NCBI GenBank assembly: GCA_020002185.1
Contig: CM034533.1
Coordinates: forward strand, 53,215,568 to 53,279,567
DNA: 64,000 bases
Direction of reading: 5' to 3'
From: Paraescarpia echinospica
Lineage: Eukaryota > Annelida > Polychaeta > Sabellida > Siboglinidae
The translations under genes were made by a program, and so were the position numbers. Positions within the stretch are counted from its first letter, which is position 1. Each line of letters starts with the position of its first letter. Positions 1 through 11,260 of the stretch are shown here, piece by piece. Below the pieces are notes generated by a model. It was given only the letters and a program-made list of their open reading frames with translations. It was not told the DNA's origin and did not search any database.

Positions 1-111
1 GCCGTGAATACAACATACCTTTCGTCGACAATTACTGTTACCTCTACAGACTTTACGTCCGCTATAACAGTAACCGCTTCACGCAACGGGGTATATTTCG
101 CGTTATCTGTC

Positions 112-3006
112 AGTGCAAGGAGTATAGTAAACAAAAGAAATGAACTAAACATTATGGTAGAAGATATTGACCCTCACATAATAGGTATAACCGAATCATG
201 GGCAACCACCGATATATCAGATGCCGAATTGGGACTGACAGGATATGTAATGTTTAGGAAAGATAGAATAGGAAGAAGGGGAGGTGGAGTTATTTTATAT
301 ATTAAAGAATCTATCCAGGCTTATGAAATAAAATTAGACAGAGAAGCAGATTGCGAAGAAGCTGTTTGGTGTAACATAATTACAGGAAACTCAACGTTAA
401 CGGTTGGATTAGTTTATCGAAGTCCAAACATAAGCATAGAAGAGAATGAAAAAATACAAAACGCTATAAGGGAAGTGAGCAAACGGGACTGTGTTATTAT
501 GGGGGATTTTAACCATGGGCATATAAAATGGAAATCTCTACAGAGTATGGGTAGTGAGGACCACAAGTTTTTAGTTTTAGTACAAGATAGTTTCCTTTCT
601 CAACATGTGCTAGAACCAACCAGGGGAGAGAATGTGTTAGACTTAGTTTTGTCCTCACAGAATGAATTAGTTGACAATGTTAAATTATGTGAGCCTCTGG
701 GAAGTAGTGATCACAACCAGATACATTTTACCATCAAAGTAAAATCAGAAAGAAATAATAAAAAGCAGTTGAGGAGAAATTTCCACAAAGGAAGATATAA
801 GGAAATGAGGAAATATTTAGCAAACATAGACTGGAATAATACACTGAAGAATAAGACAGCAACAGAATGCTGGAATATCTTAAAGAATGAAATAGAGTGC
901 ATCGTAGATAAATTTGTTCCCTTCAAAAAACAAGGGAAACGGACCAGAAAGAAATACTTATCGAAAGAAGCCATTAGAAAAATTAAGTATAAACAAATGA
1001 TGTGGAAGTCATATAGACGTACTGGCAATGACGAAGACTACAACATTTATAAAGAAGCACTAAACCAAGCTACAGCTGAAATTAGAAATTCAAAGAGAAG
1101 CTATGAACATAAATTAGCTTGTAATATAAAACATGACAGCAAGAGTTTTTATGCGTATGTTCGAAGCAAACAGAAAGTTCAGGATAAGGTCGGTCCTCTA
1201 GAAGATAGTGCTGGAAATATAATATCAGAAGGATTCTTAATGGCTGAAGACCTAAATGAGTATTTTAGTTCAGTGTTTACAAGAGAAGACACTAGTTCAC
1301 TGCCAGTACCAGAGGCTAAGTTCAAGGGGGCAGAATCAGACTATTTAAGACAGTTAATTGTAACCCCAGAAATGGTAGCTAAGAAAATTAGGGCTATGAA
1401 GGAAAATCAATCACCTGGAGTGGATGGTATTCCACCCAAACTACTAGTGGAAATTGTAGAACAAATTAGCATACCGCTTGCAACAGTTTTCAACTTGTCA
1501 TTAGAAGAGGGAGTGGTTCCTTTAGAATGGAAAGAAGCAAACATTATACCGTTATTTAAAAAAGGTTCGAGAAACAAGTCAGAGAACTATAGACCAGTGA
1601 GTTTAACATCAGTGATTTGTAAATTATTAGAAAGACTAATTAAAGATCACATGGTGGATTTTCTTGTTAAACATAACTTGATAAACCCATCTCAACATGG
1701 GTTTCTAAAAGCGAGGTCATGCTTAACAAATATGTTATGTTTTTTAGCAAAGATAGACTGGAATAATACACTGAAGAATAAGACAGCAACAGAATGCTGG
1801 AATATCTTAAAGAATGAAATAGAGTGCATCATAGATAAATTTGTTCCCTTCAAAAAACAAGGGAAACGGACCAGAAAGAAATACTTATCGAAAGAAGCCA
1901 TTAAAAAAATTATGTATAAACAAATGATGTGGAAGTCATATAGACGTACATATAGACGACAAAGTGCCACATCAGAGATTACTGCTTAAACTAAAAGCCC
2001 ATGGCATAGGGAATGGTATAATTAACCGGATAGAAAAATGGCTGATTGACAGAAGACAACGGGTAGTTGTTGATGGGGAGGCTTCAAACTGGAAATCAGT
2101 TTTGAGTGGGGTTCCACAGGGATCAGTACTGGGACCTATATTATTCTTAATATATATAAACGATTTGGACGATGATATAGCTAGCAAGGTGTTGAAATTT
2201 GCAGATGATACAAAAGTGTTTAGAAGGATTAAAAGTGATGGGGATAGACAGCATTTACAAGATGATCTTGACAGGTTGATCAAATGGTCTGAAAGTGGCA
2301 AATGTTGTTCAATTTTGGGAAATGTAAATGCCTTCACACAGGACATGGGAACGAATATGTGGAATATACAATGGGGGGAACTGTACTAAGTACTACTGTA
2401 AAAGAAAAAGACTTAGGGCTGACAATTAGTGCTGACATGAAGGTTTCAGAGCAGTGTGGAATTGCAGCTTCAAAAGGAAATCAAATCATTGGATTGATTA
2501 GGCGAAATATAGCATATAAAGAAAAAGAACTAATAATACCGCTGTACAAAACAATAGTTAGGCCTCATTTAGAATATTGTATACAAGCGTGGAGGCCATA
2601 CCGCAAGAAGGACATAGATATGCTAGAAAGAGTACAGAAGAGAGCGACTAAAATGATACCAAAACTGAGGGATCTTAGTTATGAAAAACGCCTAAAAGAA
2701 TGTGGTTTAACAACACTAGAGACCAGGAGATTGAGAGGAGATCAGATAGAAGTGTTTAAAATATTGAATGGTTATGAAAATATTGATAGAAATATGTTTT
2801 TTTCAGTTAAGAAAGATAGAAAGACTAGAGGACATGAAGTTACATTAGTAAAGGAGCAGTGTAGATTAGACGTGAGAAAGTTCTCATTTTTACAAAGGAC
2901 TGTGAATGAATGGAACAGATTATCTGATGATTGTGTGGGTGCTAGTAGTGTGAATATGTTTAAAAATAAAATCGACACATACCTCAGAAGGGCTGGATAT
3001 ATGTAG
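112..3006 (+). pseudogene. Broken endonuclease-reverse transcriptase ORF of LINE copy 1
   Basis: The reading frame is open from the window start to 1989, then shifts. The next segments lie in another frame at about 1964-2300 and a third at about 2302-3006. Compared with copy 2, one A is missing near 2295 (a frameshift). The RT A motif (LDFQKAFD in copy 2), which carries the first catalytic aspartate, is absent. In its place is a second copy of the linker between endonuclease and RT: 1747-1950 repeats about 824-1020 almost exactly. The B and C motifs (GVPQGS, FADDT) survive. The enzyme cannot be functional. Confidence 0.9.
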
Positions 3007-3054
3007 ATAAAAGGGTTGGACTCTCGATAAGCCAAAGGGCTTCCTTGTCCACAT

Positions 3055-3084
3055 GCCATCTAGAGTTAATTCTCTGGATGGCAA
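3055..3084 (+). other. 3' terminal hairpin of LINE family A
   Basis: GCCATCTAGAG and CTCTGGATGGC pair around a short TTAATT spacer with one G-T type mismatch, just before the tail. The same hairpin is found at the 3' ends of the copies at 21.6 kb and 53.07 kb. In CR1-like elements the 3' end is what the reverse transcriptase recognises, so this is the likely recognition structure (inference). Confidence 0.6.
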
Positions 3085-3106
3085 TCTTGTTAAATCTTGT
3101 TAAAGT

Positions 3107-4580
3107 CATGCAATTTCGTTGAATACACAATAGCGCTCATCAGCAGATCGCAACACCGATGTTAATTTGCGTTCACTGTGCAAGCTTGTGTTTATTTCTA
3201 GTAGCTACGGGCAGATAAAAGAGTATGTCTCAGCCATGTAACACTCAGGATCTTAAGTAGGCCTAAGCAGGAGGGTATTTCGCGAGATTTCGTTTTCTTT
3301 GAATTTCGCAAACACGTTGACATTGGTATACTGATAGTATGTCTACACAAATCTAACTAAATGTAGTCTATGTATTGTAATTAATCAATGTAATTATATG
3401 CACTTATTCCTTGCGTTTCGTCTTGTCTGATTCTAATGGGGATACGTCGTAAGTAGTATTGGCTATAACGTACGACGACAACTCTACACTCTGTGTATGT
3501 GTAAAGATCAGATATTGATACTGGATGCATTACAAGGTTCCCAACATCTCGCACAGCTCTGCTCTGTAGAATCGATGACACATATCGAATTCAGTCAAAA
3601 CAGAGCACGTATTTGCTAACTGAGATAAGCACGTCACATAAACAGCCAGCCGGACTGTGGACGGACAGGCCATCAACCATTCACGCGAACAAATAAATAA
3701 ACCTACACGTAAATAAACAAACATCGCCACATTCCAAGCGAAGTGCCGCCACAGGGTTTTAATTGCATTAAGCAAATATATACACCTTGCTTATCTGAAT
3801 CGCCGAGTTCAAAAATAAGGCTTATTACCCTAGGAAATACTCACTTCTGTTCATCATAACGCCTTGTTTTGAGAACGTTTATATCAACCCCCGATAGCGT
3901 ATACATATATCACCTGGAGGCGTACTATTGGCCTGAGAAAGAGGTAGAGGTAGTGGTCAACTGTATGAGTAAGTCAATAAGGCTTTACCCACAAACAACT
4001 TTTATTGCTGCATAAATCTTGCCTATGACATTAAGATAAACGGCCGACATTTCGCAGCGAATGTCCCTCGTTGACCGGATTTCAAGCGTGTAAGTTGCTG
4101 GCGTACCCGAAGGCACGCCAGAGCGCGCACATCGCCACGGGAATACATCACCTTGTACAAGACATCGCAGTCTGGCTAGGTGTCCTCCCTACTTCGTTCA
4201 GGATTTTCCCTAGTCATGACTAGCGAAGTCTCACATTAAAAATCGCAGAAGTCCAGACTCGACCTATAGCATAGGCTTTTATTGCACAACGTACAACAAC
4301 ATGACATCTAGCAACCAGAAAGAGATTCCCCCTAACTCTATAGTTCTATCTCCTTTTATACCGTCTACAGATAATCATCTACGTCCCACGTAGGAGACAG
4401 TAATCAACAATCAACACGCTGGCGGACAAGCAGTTATCTGACATACAACATTACTGACAAACAACGATCTCCAGCAATGAAATATGTGCAACCTTAACTG
4501 ATTCCGGTGCCAATTGTCCGGCAGCTATTAATTGGGAGCACTAATCCCGGGTGGAACTAAAATGCTTCAATTTGTAGTAT
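3107..4580. other. Non-coding stretch, no gene seen
   Basis: AT-moderate sequence with only short chance ORFs. I see no convincing splice-bounded exon or RNA gene. Confidence 0.5.
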
Positions 4581-4787
4581 CTACTGACAGTAATTATTCA
4601 AACCGGCTATCCCGGCAATCATTATACAGCTGACCGCTCAATGTTTCCCTAACCACCATACAAATGAAACATTAATCGTTGACTCTTCGCTTCTCTACTG
4701 ACAGTGATTATTCAGATCGGCTATCCCGACAATCTTTATGGGAGCAAGCTATTTCCCAACCTCGCTCAATGTTTCCCTAGCCACGTA
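4581..4787. repeat. Diverged direct repeat, two units
   Basis: A unit beginning CTACTGACAGT, with GGCTATCCCG in the middle and CGCTCAATGTTTCCCTA near its end, occurs at 4581-4657 and again at 4695-4787. The second unit carries a small internal insertion. No coding capacity was recognised. Confidence 0.65.
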
Positions 4788-4928
4788 CGATATTCTATGA
4801 ATAAGTTTCTACCAACTATTCCAATTATAACACCGTTGCCTTACGGTCTAAACATGATCGACCTTTACAACCTGCCGCTTGACTGCATATGAACCACACT
4901 AGCGGCAGCTGTTTTGTATAGAAATATT

Positions 4929-4966
4929 AACATAACATAACATAACATAACATAACGTAACATAAC
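4929..4966. repeat. (AACAT)n microsatellite
   Basis: Seven to eight copies of the pentamer AACAT with one variant (AACGT). Confidence 0.9.
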
Positions 4967-5773
4967 GACTGGATTACATAGAATACATCAAGTAGGTGGT
5001 TTAAGGTGTAACGAATCAAAATAAGCTCTATTTATACGGCGTGGATGTTAGATTGTCCCAGGACCAACACCAGACTGGAGGCAACAACGGAATGGTATAC
5101 GTATTGTGAGAGTGGACAGGTATAAGTGGTGGTTAATATCAGAACCGGGCAGCGAGGTGTGTAATGTTTCGACAACCATGCCACGCCAGTTGAAACCGGC
5201 GGCTATCAGTTGTGGCTTTGGAAGCCATTAACATTTTATATCTTTCAGTCGCTCAAAATGTGTAGTCTACACCAAATGTTAGTGGAGGTTAATGGTTCGA
5301 ACCTATAGGGAAGACTTTAGATACGGTTTTTGGACTTGGCGAACTCATGAGATCGCGCATAAGACAGGCGAATGCACAGCAACATGGTGTGCAGTAAGAG
5401 GGCATCAGTAATGAAGACACTAAGTACATTACGTCAACCAGAAATTACAGACAACATTGAATTTAGCCCCAAATGAACGCAGGAACGACAATGCCAAGCA
5501 AGCAGCACACCGACATGCCAATTAGAACAGTATTCGTTTATTTCCAGCACAGTATTCCGAGTCGTTTATGAGATAAAGAAATCCTGAATTGGTTAAAGTG
5601 ATTTATTTTAGTGTACACCTGTAACGACGTGTAGTTGACTACGCTGTAGTTCGCAAACGCCAGATCCCAACGACATAAAACTGATGTTGGAACATCCGGT
5701 GTCATTAGGTTATCGAGGCGCAGTTTCCGCAAGAGTTCACGTTTCGTCGGTCTTCGCCTCTTACACACTCCAG

Positions 5774-5809
5774 TGGCGGGTGTCGAGGACAGCAGCTTCC
5801 TGGGTTCGA
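5774..5809 (+). CDS. Possible small upstream exon of gene 1 (Ig protein)
   Basis: A 36-bp segment lies between a pyrimidine-rich acceptor (CTCTTACACACTCCAG, ending 5773) and a near-consensus donor (GTAAGT at 5810). Ending it in phase 2 joins it in frame to the Ig exon at 8685 and gives a short open stretch ending PGFE before MLPPRI. Short exons of 57 and 96 bp occur elsewhere in this gene. A 36-bp ORF is too short to prove by itself. The longer reverse-strand ORF here looks like a shadow. Confidence 0.4.
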
Positions 5810-6243
5810 GTAAGTAGGGGTCAAAAGGAAACGGCTCCGTTCCGTATCCCACTTAAGTAGTTAACTTGCCATGTTTTTATTTTACCGGTTACTGATGTCA
5901 AGCCTCGTGCGGTTGCGCTAGGATGTTGATTTGGTCCTTGTGGCTGTTATTCCGTCGCTACTCTTCACTAATGGATGTCAAAAAGGGATCTGCTGGATTG
6001 ATGAAAACTATGAAAAATGTATCTTTTATGTATAGCGATTTTTTCATCAAGTACATCCCATCAAATGTTGGTTTGACATTGATGTATATTTATGAATCCA
6101 GGTTTACTAGCAACAACAGGGTGTGGAGAATACACGAAATCACACATTCAAGAGCACCCTAATGACGACCTTGCACTGTCGACACGAACTTAGAAGAATA
6201 ACACGTTGCCACACTCGGCCATTAATACAGGAAACGTTATACG

Positions 6244-6793
6244 AGTTGTAGCTGTTGTATATGTTGTAGATGGTGTACATGTTGTAGATGTTGTACATGT
6301 TGTACATGTTGTAGATGTTGTACATGTTGTACATGTTGTAGATGTTGTACATGTTGTACATGTTGTACGTGTTGTACGTATTGTACGTGTTGTACGTGTT
6401 GTACGTGTTGTACGTGTTGCACGTGTTGCACGTGTTGTACGTGTTGTACGTGTTGTACATGTACATGTTGTAGATGTTGTACATGTTGTAGATGTTGTAC
6501 ATGTTGTACATGTTGTAGATGTTGTACATGTTGTAGATGTACATGTTGTACATGTTGTAGATGTTGTACATGTTGTAGATGTTGTACATGTTGTAGATGT
6601 TGTAGATGTTGTACATGTTGTAGATGTTGTACATGGTGTACATGTTGTACATATTGTAGATGTTGTACATGTTGTAGATGTTGTACATGTTGTAGATGTT
6701 GTACATGTTGTACATGTTGTACATGTACATGTTGTAGATGTTGTGGATGTTGTGGATGTTGTACATGTTGTACATGTTGTACATGTTGTAGCT
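6244..6793. repeat. 9-bp minisatellite (GTTGTACAT / GTTGTAGAT / GTTGTACGT)
   Basis: About 60 copies of a nonamer that differs mainly at its seventh and eighth bases. The variants are clustered: a run of GTTGTACGT and GTTGCACGT lies at about 6365-6450, with alternating ACAT and AGAT units on both sides. Because nine is a multiple of three, all frames stay open and long chance ORFs appear on both strands. I do not take them as genes. Confidence 0.95.
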
Positions 6794-6859
6794 GTCAGTG
6801 AATCTAAAGGATACCGACATTTAGATGACATATTGATTGTGGTATGTATATATTCGGGT

Positions 6860-7260
6860 GTAGTGACGAGGGGTTATCTCCGTGAGGGTGTATTTCCGTG
6901 ATATATTAGTTTCTACAATCTTTGCAGGAGTACGGACATAGTACCCCACGGACATAGCGTCTCCGGGCGTAACCCACCACGGACACAACCCGTCACGGAC
7001 AACCCTTCACCGACAAGACCTGTATTTAAAATTATTAAGTTATACACGTACTTAGCACTTCACATACGTATTGAACATAACTAATGATGATCTAACTGAT
7101 TACATATAATTACATCTCTGAAAAGAGTAGGTGTTTGTCCAATGGGACATTTTGCTTCTCAGCGGTTACGTTAATGAGGGGGTTATGTCTGTGAAGGGTT
7201 TTGTCCAAAGAGTGATTGGGTTTTGTCCAAGAAGTAACCCTTCTTGGACAAAAGCGCAAC
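6860..7260. repeat. Foldback-like region of inverted short repeats
   Basis: The left part (about 6935-7022) repeats motifs such as CACGGACA, AACCC and TTCACCGACAA. The right part (about 7166-7254) holds the complementary GGGTTTTGTCC and GTGAAGGG. At the right edge is a perfect 14-bp stem, TTTTGTCCAAGAAG (7221-7234), with its complement at 7240-7253 around a 5-base loop. This could be a foldback mobile element remnant. No terminal duplication was found. Confidence 0.55.
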
Positions 7261-8240
7261 ATCTCACTGGATGACGCGGCAGCTAGGTCAAAGTACAGTT
7301 CCATATTAATTTGATTATGGTTGGTCGACAAGGGTGACAGCGAACGATCATCGCTGTAACACATTGATGTCAGAGGTTGCGTTCGGAGGCGTGTGATCCG
7401 ACTAGCTGCCACAGAACCCTATCGGGGTTTATCTGGGTGAGATAAGGAAGCAGGATCCGGGTCAGTAGAGTAGGGCTTGTCCTTCTCATCTTGCCCATCG
7501 CATTATCTATACTAACACAGAGGTCCATCATGGCTCTATGTACACGTAGATGCAGAAGACGGTGTCCCGAGACGTTCCTACCGGACATTTAACAAACATA
7601 ACGCAAGTTTGAATAGTTCTTCGCCACGCCGCCCGTGTTTTTATGATTGTCGCAAAACAGGCATAACGTTGCGAATAATCGTCTAATGTAATGTATGACC
7701 TAATAATTGGTAGGTTAGCTTAACCTAAGGGGAATTTCGACAAAAATAAAAGCGTCACGTTTCTTTCCACGGGTCGTAGATGAATCAATGAAATTCGAAT
7801 GCCCGAGATGCAAAACGAAGCGCTCAACATACGTAGGCCCAACACACAGACGTACGCTAACTGGATTATAGTTAGATGCCGGGCCGGCGCCGCGCTCTTG
7901 TTTTCACGAGCCGCACGCGACAGCCTCATTAAGGTGATTAATCAAAAGCAGGCATTAATTAATAACAACCAATGCGTGTTATCTAAAGCGAGGCGGTGTT
8001 GCAAGAGGGAAATGATGGGGAGGTCCCCGATGTTTTGACCTTTGTTAACGAGTCACGTGAGCCACGCAGCTATACGGAATATTCGTCCTACCAGAACAAC
8101 TTGGAATCTTCTATTTGGCCTCAAGTTTTCGGAATAGACAACCTGCATATTTCGTGTTGTATTTGGAAAGCGATGCGTTTGGTTTTACACTTTTTCAATA
8201 CTATCTATATTAAATTATTAATACGCTAACTATGGACCAT
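7261..8240. other. Non-coding stretch, likely intron of gene 1
   Basis: No splice-bounded coding segment was recognised. The ORFs here are short and lack domain-like composition. Confidence 0.4.
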
Positions 8241-8269
8241 TGCAATACATGCGTAAAGATAGTGTGACT

Positions 8270-8372
8270 AAATGTCATGCCGTCATCGTGTGGCCAAATA
8301 TCGTATTATCAAATGTCGTATGACCAAAAGACTTGTGACCAAATGTCTTGCGATCAAAAGTCGTACATCCGT
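8270..8372. repeat. Degenerate 15-bp tandem repeat
   Basis: Units resembling AAATGTCGTATGACC follow one another (AAAAGACTTGTGACC, AAATGTCTTGCGATC, AAAAGTCGTACATCC), with looser copies upstream. Confidence 0.7.
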
Positions 8373-8684
8373 CTTACGCAAACGTGTTTGCCAGATGACT
8401 GTTGGACACTGGCTGAAGTAGTCACTCAATCCGATCAAACTGCCTATTTTGTCAATTGACATGTTTCGAATTTGAATTGCATTATTCAGTATTGTCTTTG
8501 AATAGTTCGTGAGAGTACGAGGTCTTAATTTGCTTTAGTGGCATAGATACAGCGCGTTTGACTGTTTTAGTTACTAAATGCAGCTGCGACAGTCTCGCTT
8601 GAGCACGTTTCTATTTTCGGGGTTTATACATTGGAAAGGAAATAATGTGTTATCTCTGTCTACACCCTGTACTATCTGCTGCAG

Positions 8685-8977
8685 AATGTTACCGCCAAGA
8701 ATCGACACATCTCGCCTCAAGCACCCCGTCCTCGCAAAGCTCTCGAGCCAAGTCACGCTCAGTGTCGATGTGTCCGGCTATCCGCCCCCCTCCGTGCGCT
8801 GGTACATCGGCCGTCGCGAGGTGCGTGACGGAGCCGGACTCCAGCTGACGGTGGACGGACGGAGATATGTCCTGCAAGTGGACGATGTGACAGACGACCT
8901 CGCTCGAGGTGTGACGGTCATCGCGGCCAACAGCGTCGGAGTCGTCACCAGCGAGATTCCGGTGAAGGTCTACAAAC
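8685..8977 (+). CDS. Gene 1 exon: I-set immunoglobulin domain
   Basis: The exon lies between acceptor TATCTGCTGCAG (ending 8684) and donor GTACGT (8978). It enters in phase 2 and leaves in phase 1. The product starts MLPPRIDTS and continues QVTLSVDVSG, YPPPSVRWYIG, a turn with RYVLQVDDV, and AANSVG, which is the strand order of an I-set Ig domain with its core tryptophan (VRWY). Both disulfide cysteines are replaced: valine in strand B (LSVDV) and isoleucine in strand F (VIAAN). That is usual for cytosolic Ig domains of muscle and cytoskeletal proteins such as the titin and obscurin class (family knowledge). The specific orthologue is not recognised. Confidence 0.85.
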
Positions 8978-9000
8978 GTACGTGTCACAACTAATGGCGT

Positions 9001-9900
9001 CAATGATGATGACAGCGGTGGTGTTAGTAGATGCTAGTCATGTGTGAATCTGTATCCGTGTCAGTCACCTTTACTCCTGTCATCTTCGATCGTGACATAT
9101 CACCTTCTCTCTGTTCTTCTGTCACGTTGACTCCTGTCACCTTCTCTCTGGTCTCATCTTCTGTCACGTTCACTCCTGCCACCTTCTTTCGTGTCTCGTT
9201 TTTTGTGTCATTCACATATCTCACATTTTCTCCTCTCAACATTATTCCATCTGCTTTCTTGTCACTCCTTTGTTCCTTTTGCATCGCAAACTTCTCAGCT
9301 CTCTCCCTGTCATCTCTCTACGTACCATCTGTCTCCACGTCAGGTGACACCTCATGGTTTGCTTACATCGTACATTCCCAGTATCGCCGTAACAATCTCC
9401 TTCAACAACAGTGAATAAAGTTGTACTTACAAGTACACTTTTACAATCTCAGCACTTGGCACACAGATGCCGTCGTAAAACTGTTTAGTAGGTGTTTGTC
9501 AGATGGACAACGTGTCTTGAACGACTGCGACGAATCGTCACCAACAGTTACTAACCAATAACATCATGAAACATTAATCGAGGATTATAGAAGAATATTT
9601 TAGAAATATTGTATTAAGATGTCTACAGCGTAGGGTTTTAGAAAATTCCGATTGCTTGCTTAATTTTGAATCATAATCGCTAATTACCCAATCGTGACTC
9701 CCTACCAATGCTACGGAATGTATGTTATTGAGCCTACCTTTTATGGAGTGACGCACGTATGTATACAAGAGTTACTCACTGGATATGAACCTTTATAAAT
9801 ATAGTTTTTTTAATCAGACAACCTAAACCCTTGGACTTAACATTGATGTCTACGTCTTATACAGGTCTAAAAGGCAGCCACTTGTAGTTAATACGTCTTG
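9001..9900. other. Intron of gene 1
   Basis: Begins right after the Ig exon. Pyrimidine-rich, with repeated CTCCTGTCACCTTC-like phrases at 9065-9190 (repeats of TCACGTTGACTCCTGTC). No exon was recognised. Confidence 0.5.
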
Positions 9901-9912
9901 TTGTTGTTGCAG

Positions 9913-9969
9913 TCCTACGCAGCCAGAACTTCCTACAGAGAAGCATCTCGCAGACTCTCCGAAGTCCAG
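9913..9969 (+). CDS. Gene 1 small exon, 57 bp
   Basis: Flanked by acceptor TTGTTGTTGCAG (ending 9912) and donor GTTCGT (9970). Its length is a multiple of three, and it enters and leaves in phase 1, matching the Ig exon before it and the 96-bp exon after it. In that frame it codes a Ser/Arg-rich linker containing LRSQNFLQRSISQTLRSP. No domain. Confidence 0.65.
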
Positions 9970-9984
9970 GTTCGTGTCCACTTG

Positions 9985-10912
9985 TTCTTTCTATCCTTAT
10001 CCTGGGGATCGTCTCATAAGGTATTTCTCTCCTTACCCTGGGGGTCATTCCATAAATTATTTCTCCTTACCGTGGGGGTCATCTCATAAATTCTTTCTCT
10101 CCTTACCCTGGGGGTGGTCTCATAAGTTATTTCTCTCCTTACCCTGGGGATGGTCTCATAAGTTCTTTCTCTCCTTACCCTGGGGGTCGTCTCATAAGTT
10201 CTTTCTCTCCTTACTCTCGGGGTCGTCTCATAAGTTCTTTCTCTTCTTACCCTGGGGGTGGTCTCATAAGTTCATTCTCTCCTTGCCCTGGGGTCATCTC
10301 ATAAGTTCTTTGTCTCCTTACCCTGGGGGTCGTCTCAAGTTCTTTCTCTCCTTACCCTGGGGGTCGTTTCATAACTTCTTTCTCTCCTTACCCTGGGGTC
10401 GTCTCATAAGTTATTTCTCTTCTTACCCTGGGGGTGGTCTCATAAGTTCATTCTCTTCTTGCCCTGGGGTCATCTCATAAGTTCTTTGTCTCCTTACCCT
10501 GGGGGTCGTCTCAAGTTCTTTCTCTCCTTACCCTGGGAGTCGTCTCATAACTTCTTTCTCTCCTTACCCTGGGGGTCATCTCATAAGTTCGTTCTCTCCT
10601 TGCCCTGGGGTCATCTCATAAGTTCTTTCTCTCCTTACCCTGGGGGTGGTCTCATAAGTTATTTCTCTCCGTACCCTGGGGATCATCTCATAAGTTCTTT
10701 CTCTCTTTACCCTGGGGGTGGTCTCATAAGTTCTTTCTCTCCTTACCCTGGGGGTCGTCTGATAAGTTGTTTCTCTCCTTACCCTGGGGGTCATCTCATA
10801 AGTTATTTCTCTCCTTACCCTGGGGTCATCTTGTAAGTTCTTTCTCTCTTTACCCTGGGGGTGGTCTCATAATTTCTTTCTCTCCTTACCCTGTGGGTCG
10901 TCTCATAAATTC
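9985..10912. repeat. 36-bp minisatellite, about 25 copies
   Basis: The unit is close to TCTCATAAGTTCTTTC followed by TCTCCTTACCCTGGGGGTCG. Copies vary in length by one to a few bases and by point changes (ATAAGTTATTTC, GGGGATCGTC). It starts about 15 bp after a gene 1 splice donor. Twelve codons per unit keep frames open on both strands; the resulting repetitive ORFs are not taken as genes. Confidence 0.95.
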
Positions 10913-10994
10913 GCAAAGTCCAGAAAAAACAAGTAGTGTTTCGTGTTGTTTCCAAGCGCCATCCGCACTCACCAATGTGTGTGTGTGGGACTTC

Positions 10995-11260
10995 GATTTT
11001 GAGCGATCCAAAATGGCTCTCGAAACCACACCCAAGACCCACAGGACTGATGTGACATAGTTGCCAAGATGCTACTCACCAAGCTGCCCAGTTCTGATAT
11101 CCACATTGTGCATTAATATACGTTCTACATGGCAGGTGTCGCCACTGTTTGGTGTTTTTCCCCGCGATACGTGGTGAAGACCAACCTACCCCACCCATGC
11201 GTAATGCTACATTTTGGGACTTTACAAACTATTGCGACCACCCCTTTGCCTCTTGGATTA
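10995..11260 (+). repeat. Dispersed repeat D, copy 1
   Basis: Collinear with 53098-53370: shared blocks include ATGGCTC, CCACA, GATGTGACA, GTTGCCAA, TGTGCATTAATAT, a GCGAT block and ACTATTGCGA/AGTTATTGCAA. Class unknown. No terminal repeats or ORF were recognised. Confidence 0.55.

Larger units (their letters stand above)
112..3105 (+). mobile_element. CR1/jockey-type LINE, family A copy 1, inactive
   Basis: A non-LTR retrotransposon coding an apurinic-type endonuclease and a reverse transcriptase. Endonuclease motifs run in order: GITESW, GGGV, MGDFNHGHIKW, SSDHNQ. RT motifs follow: ANIIPLFKKGS, YRPVSLTSVICKLLERL, GVPQGSVLGP and FADDTKVF. The left limit is set where endonuclease homology begins (about 112) and is approximate, so a 5' truncation or a start outside the window is possible. 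The 3' end has a short hairpin and a tail built on CTTGTTAAAT repeated about twice (3086-3107). The same family occurs at 21566-23192 (reverse) and 52443-53095. Confidence 0.9.

Noticed and set aside
5538..5852. 104-codon reverse-strand ORF that looks rather coding
   Set aside because: It overlaps the better-supported + strand exon 5774-5809 and has no splice partner. Kept as a doubt, not as a gene.
6140..6901. Long ORFs on both strands over the 9-bp repeat (MYN-, CTT- and VVH-type proteins)
   Set aside because: They exist only because the repeat unit is a multiple of three; they are open in several frames at once and have no flanking coding signal.
9974..10836. ORFs across the 36-bp minisatellite (SHKFFLSLPWG-type)
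   Set aside because: Repeat artefacts with 12-codon units, located in a well-supported intron.
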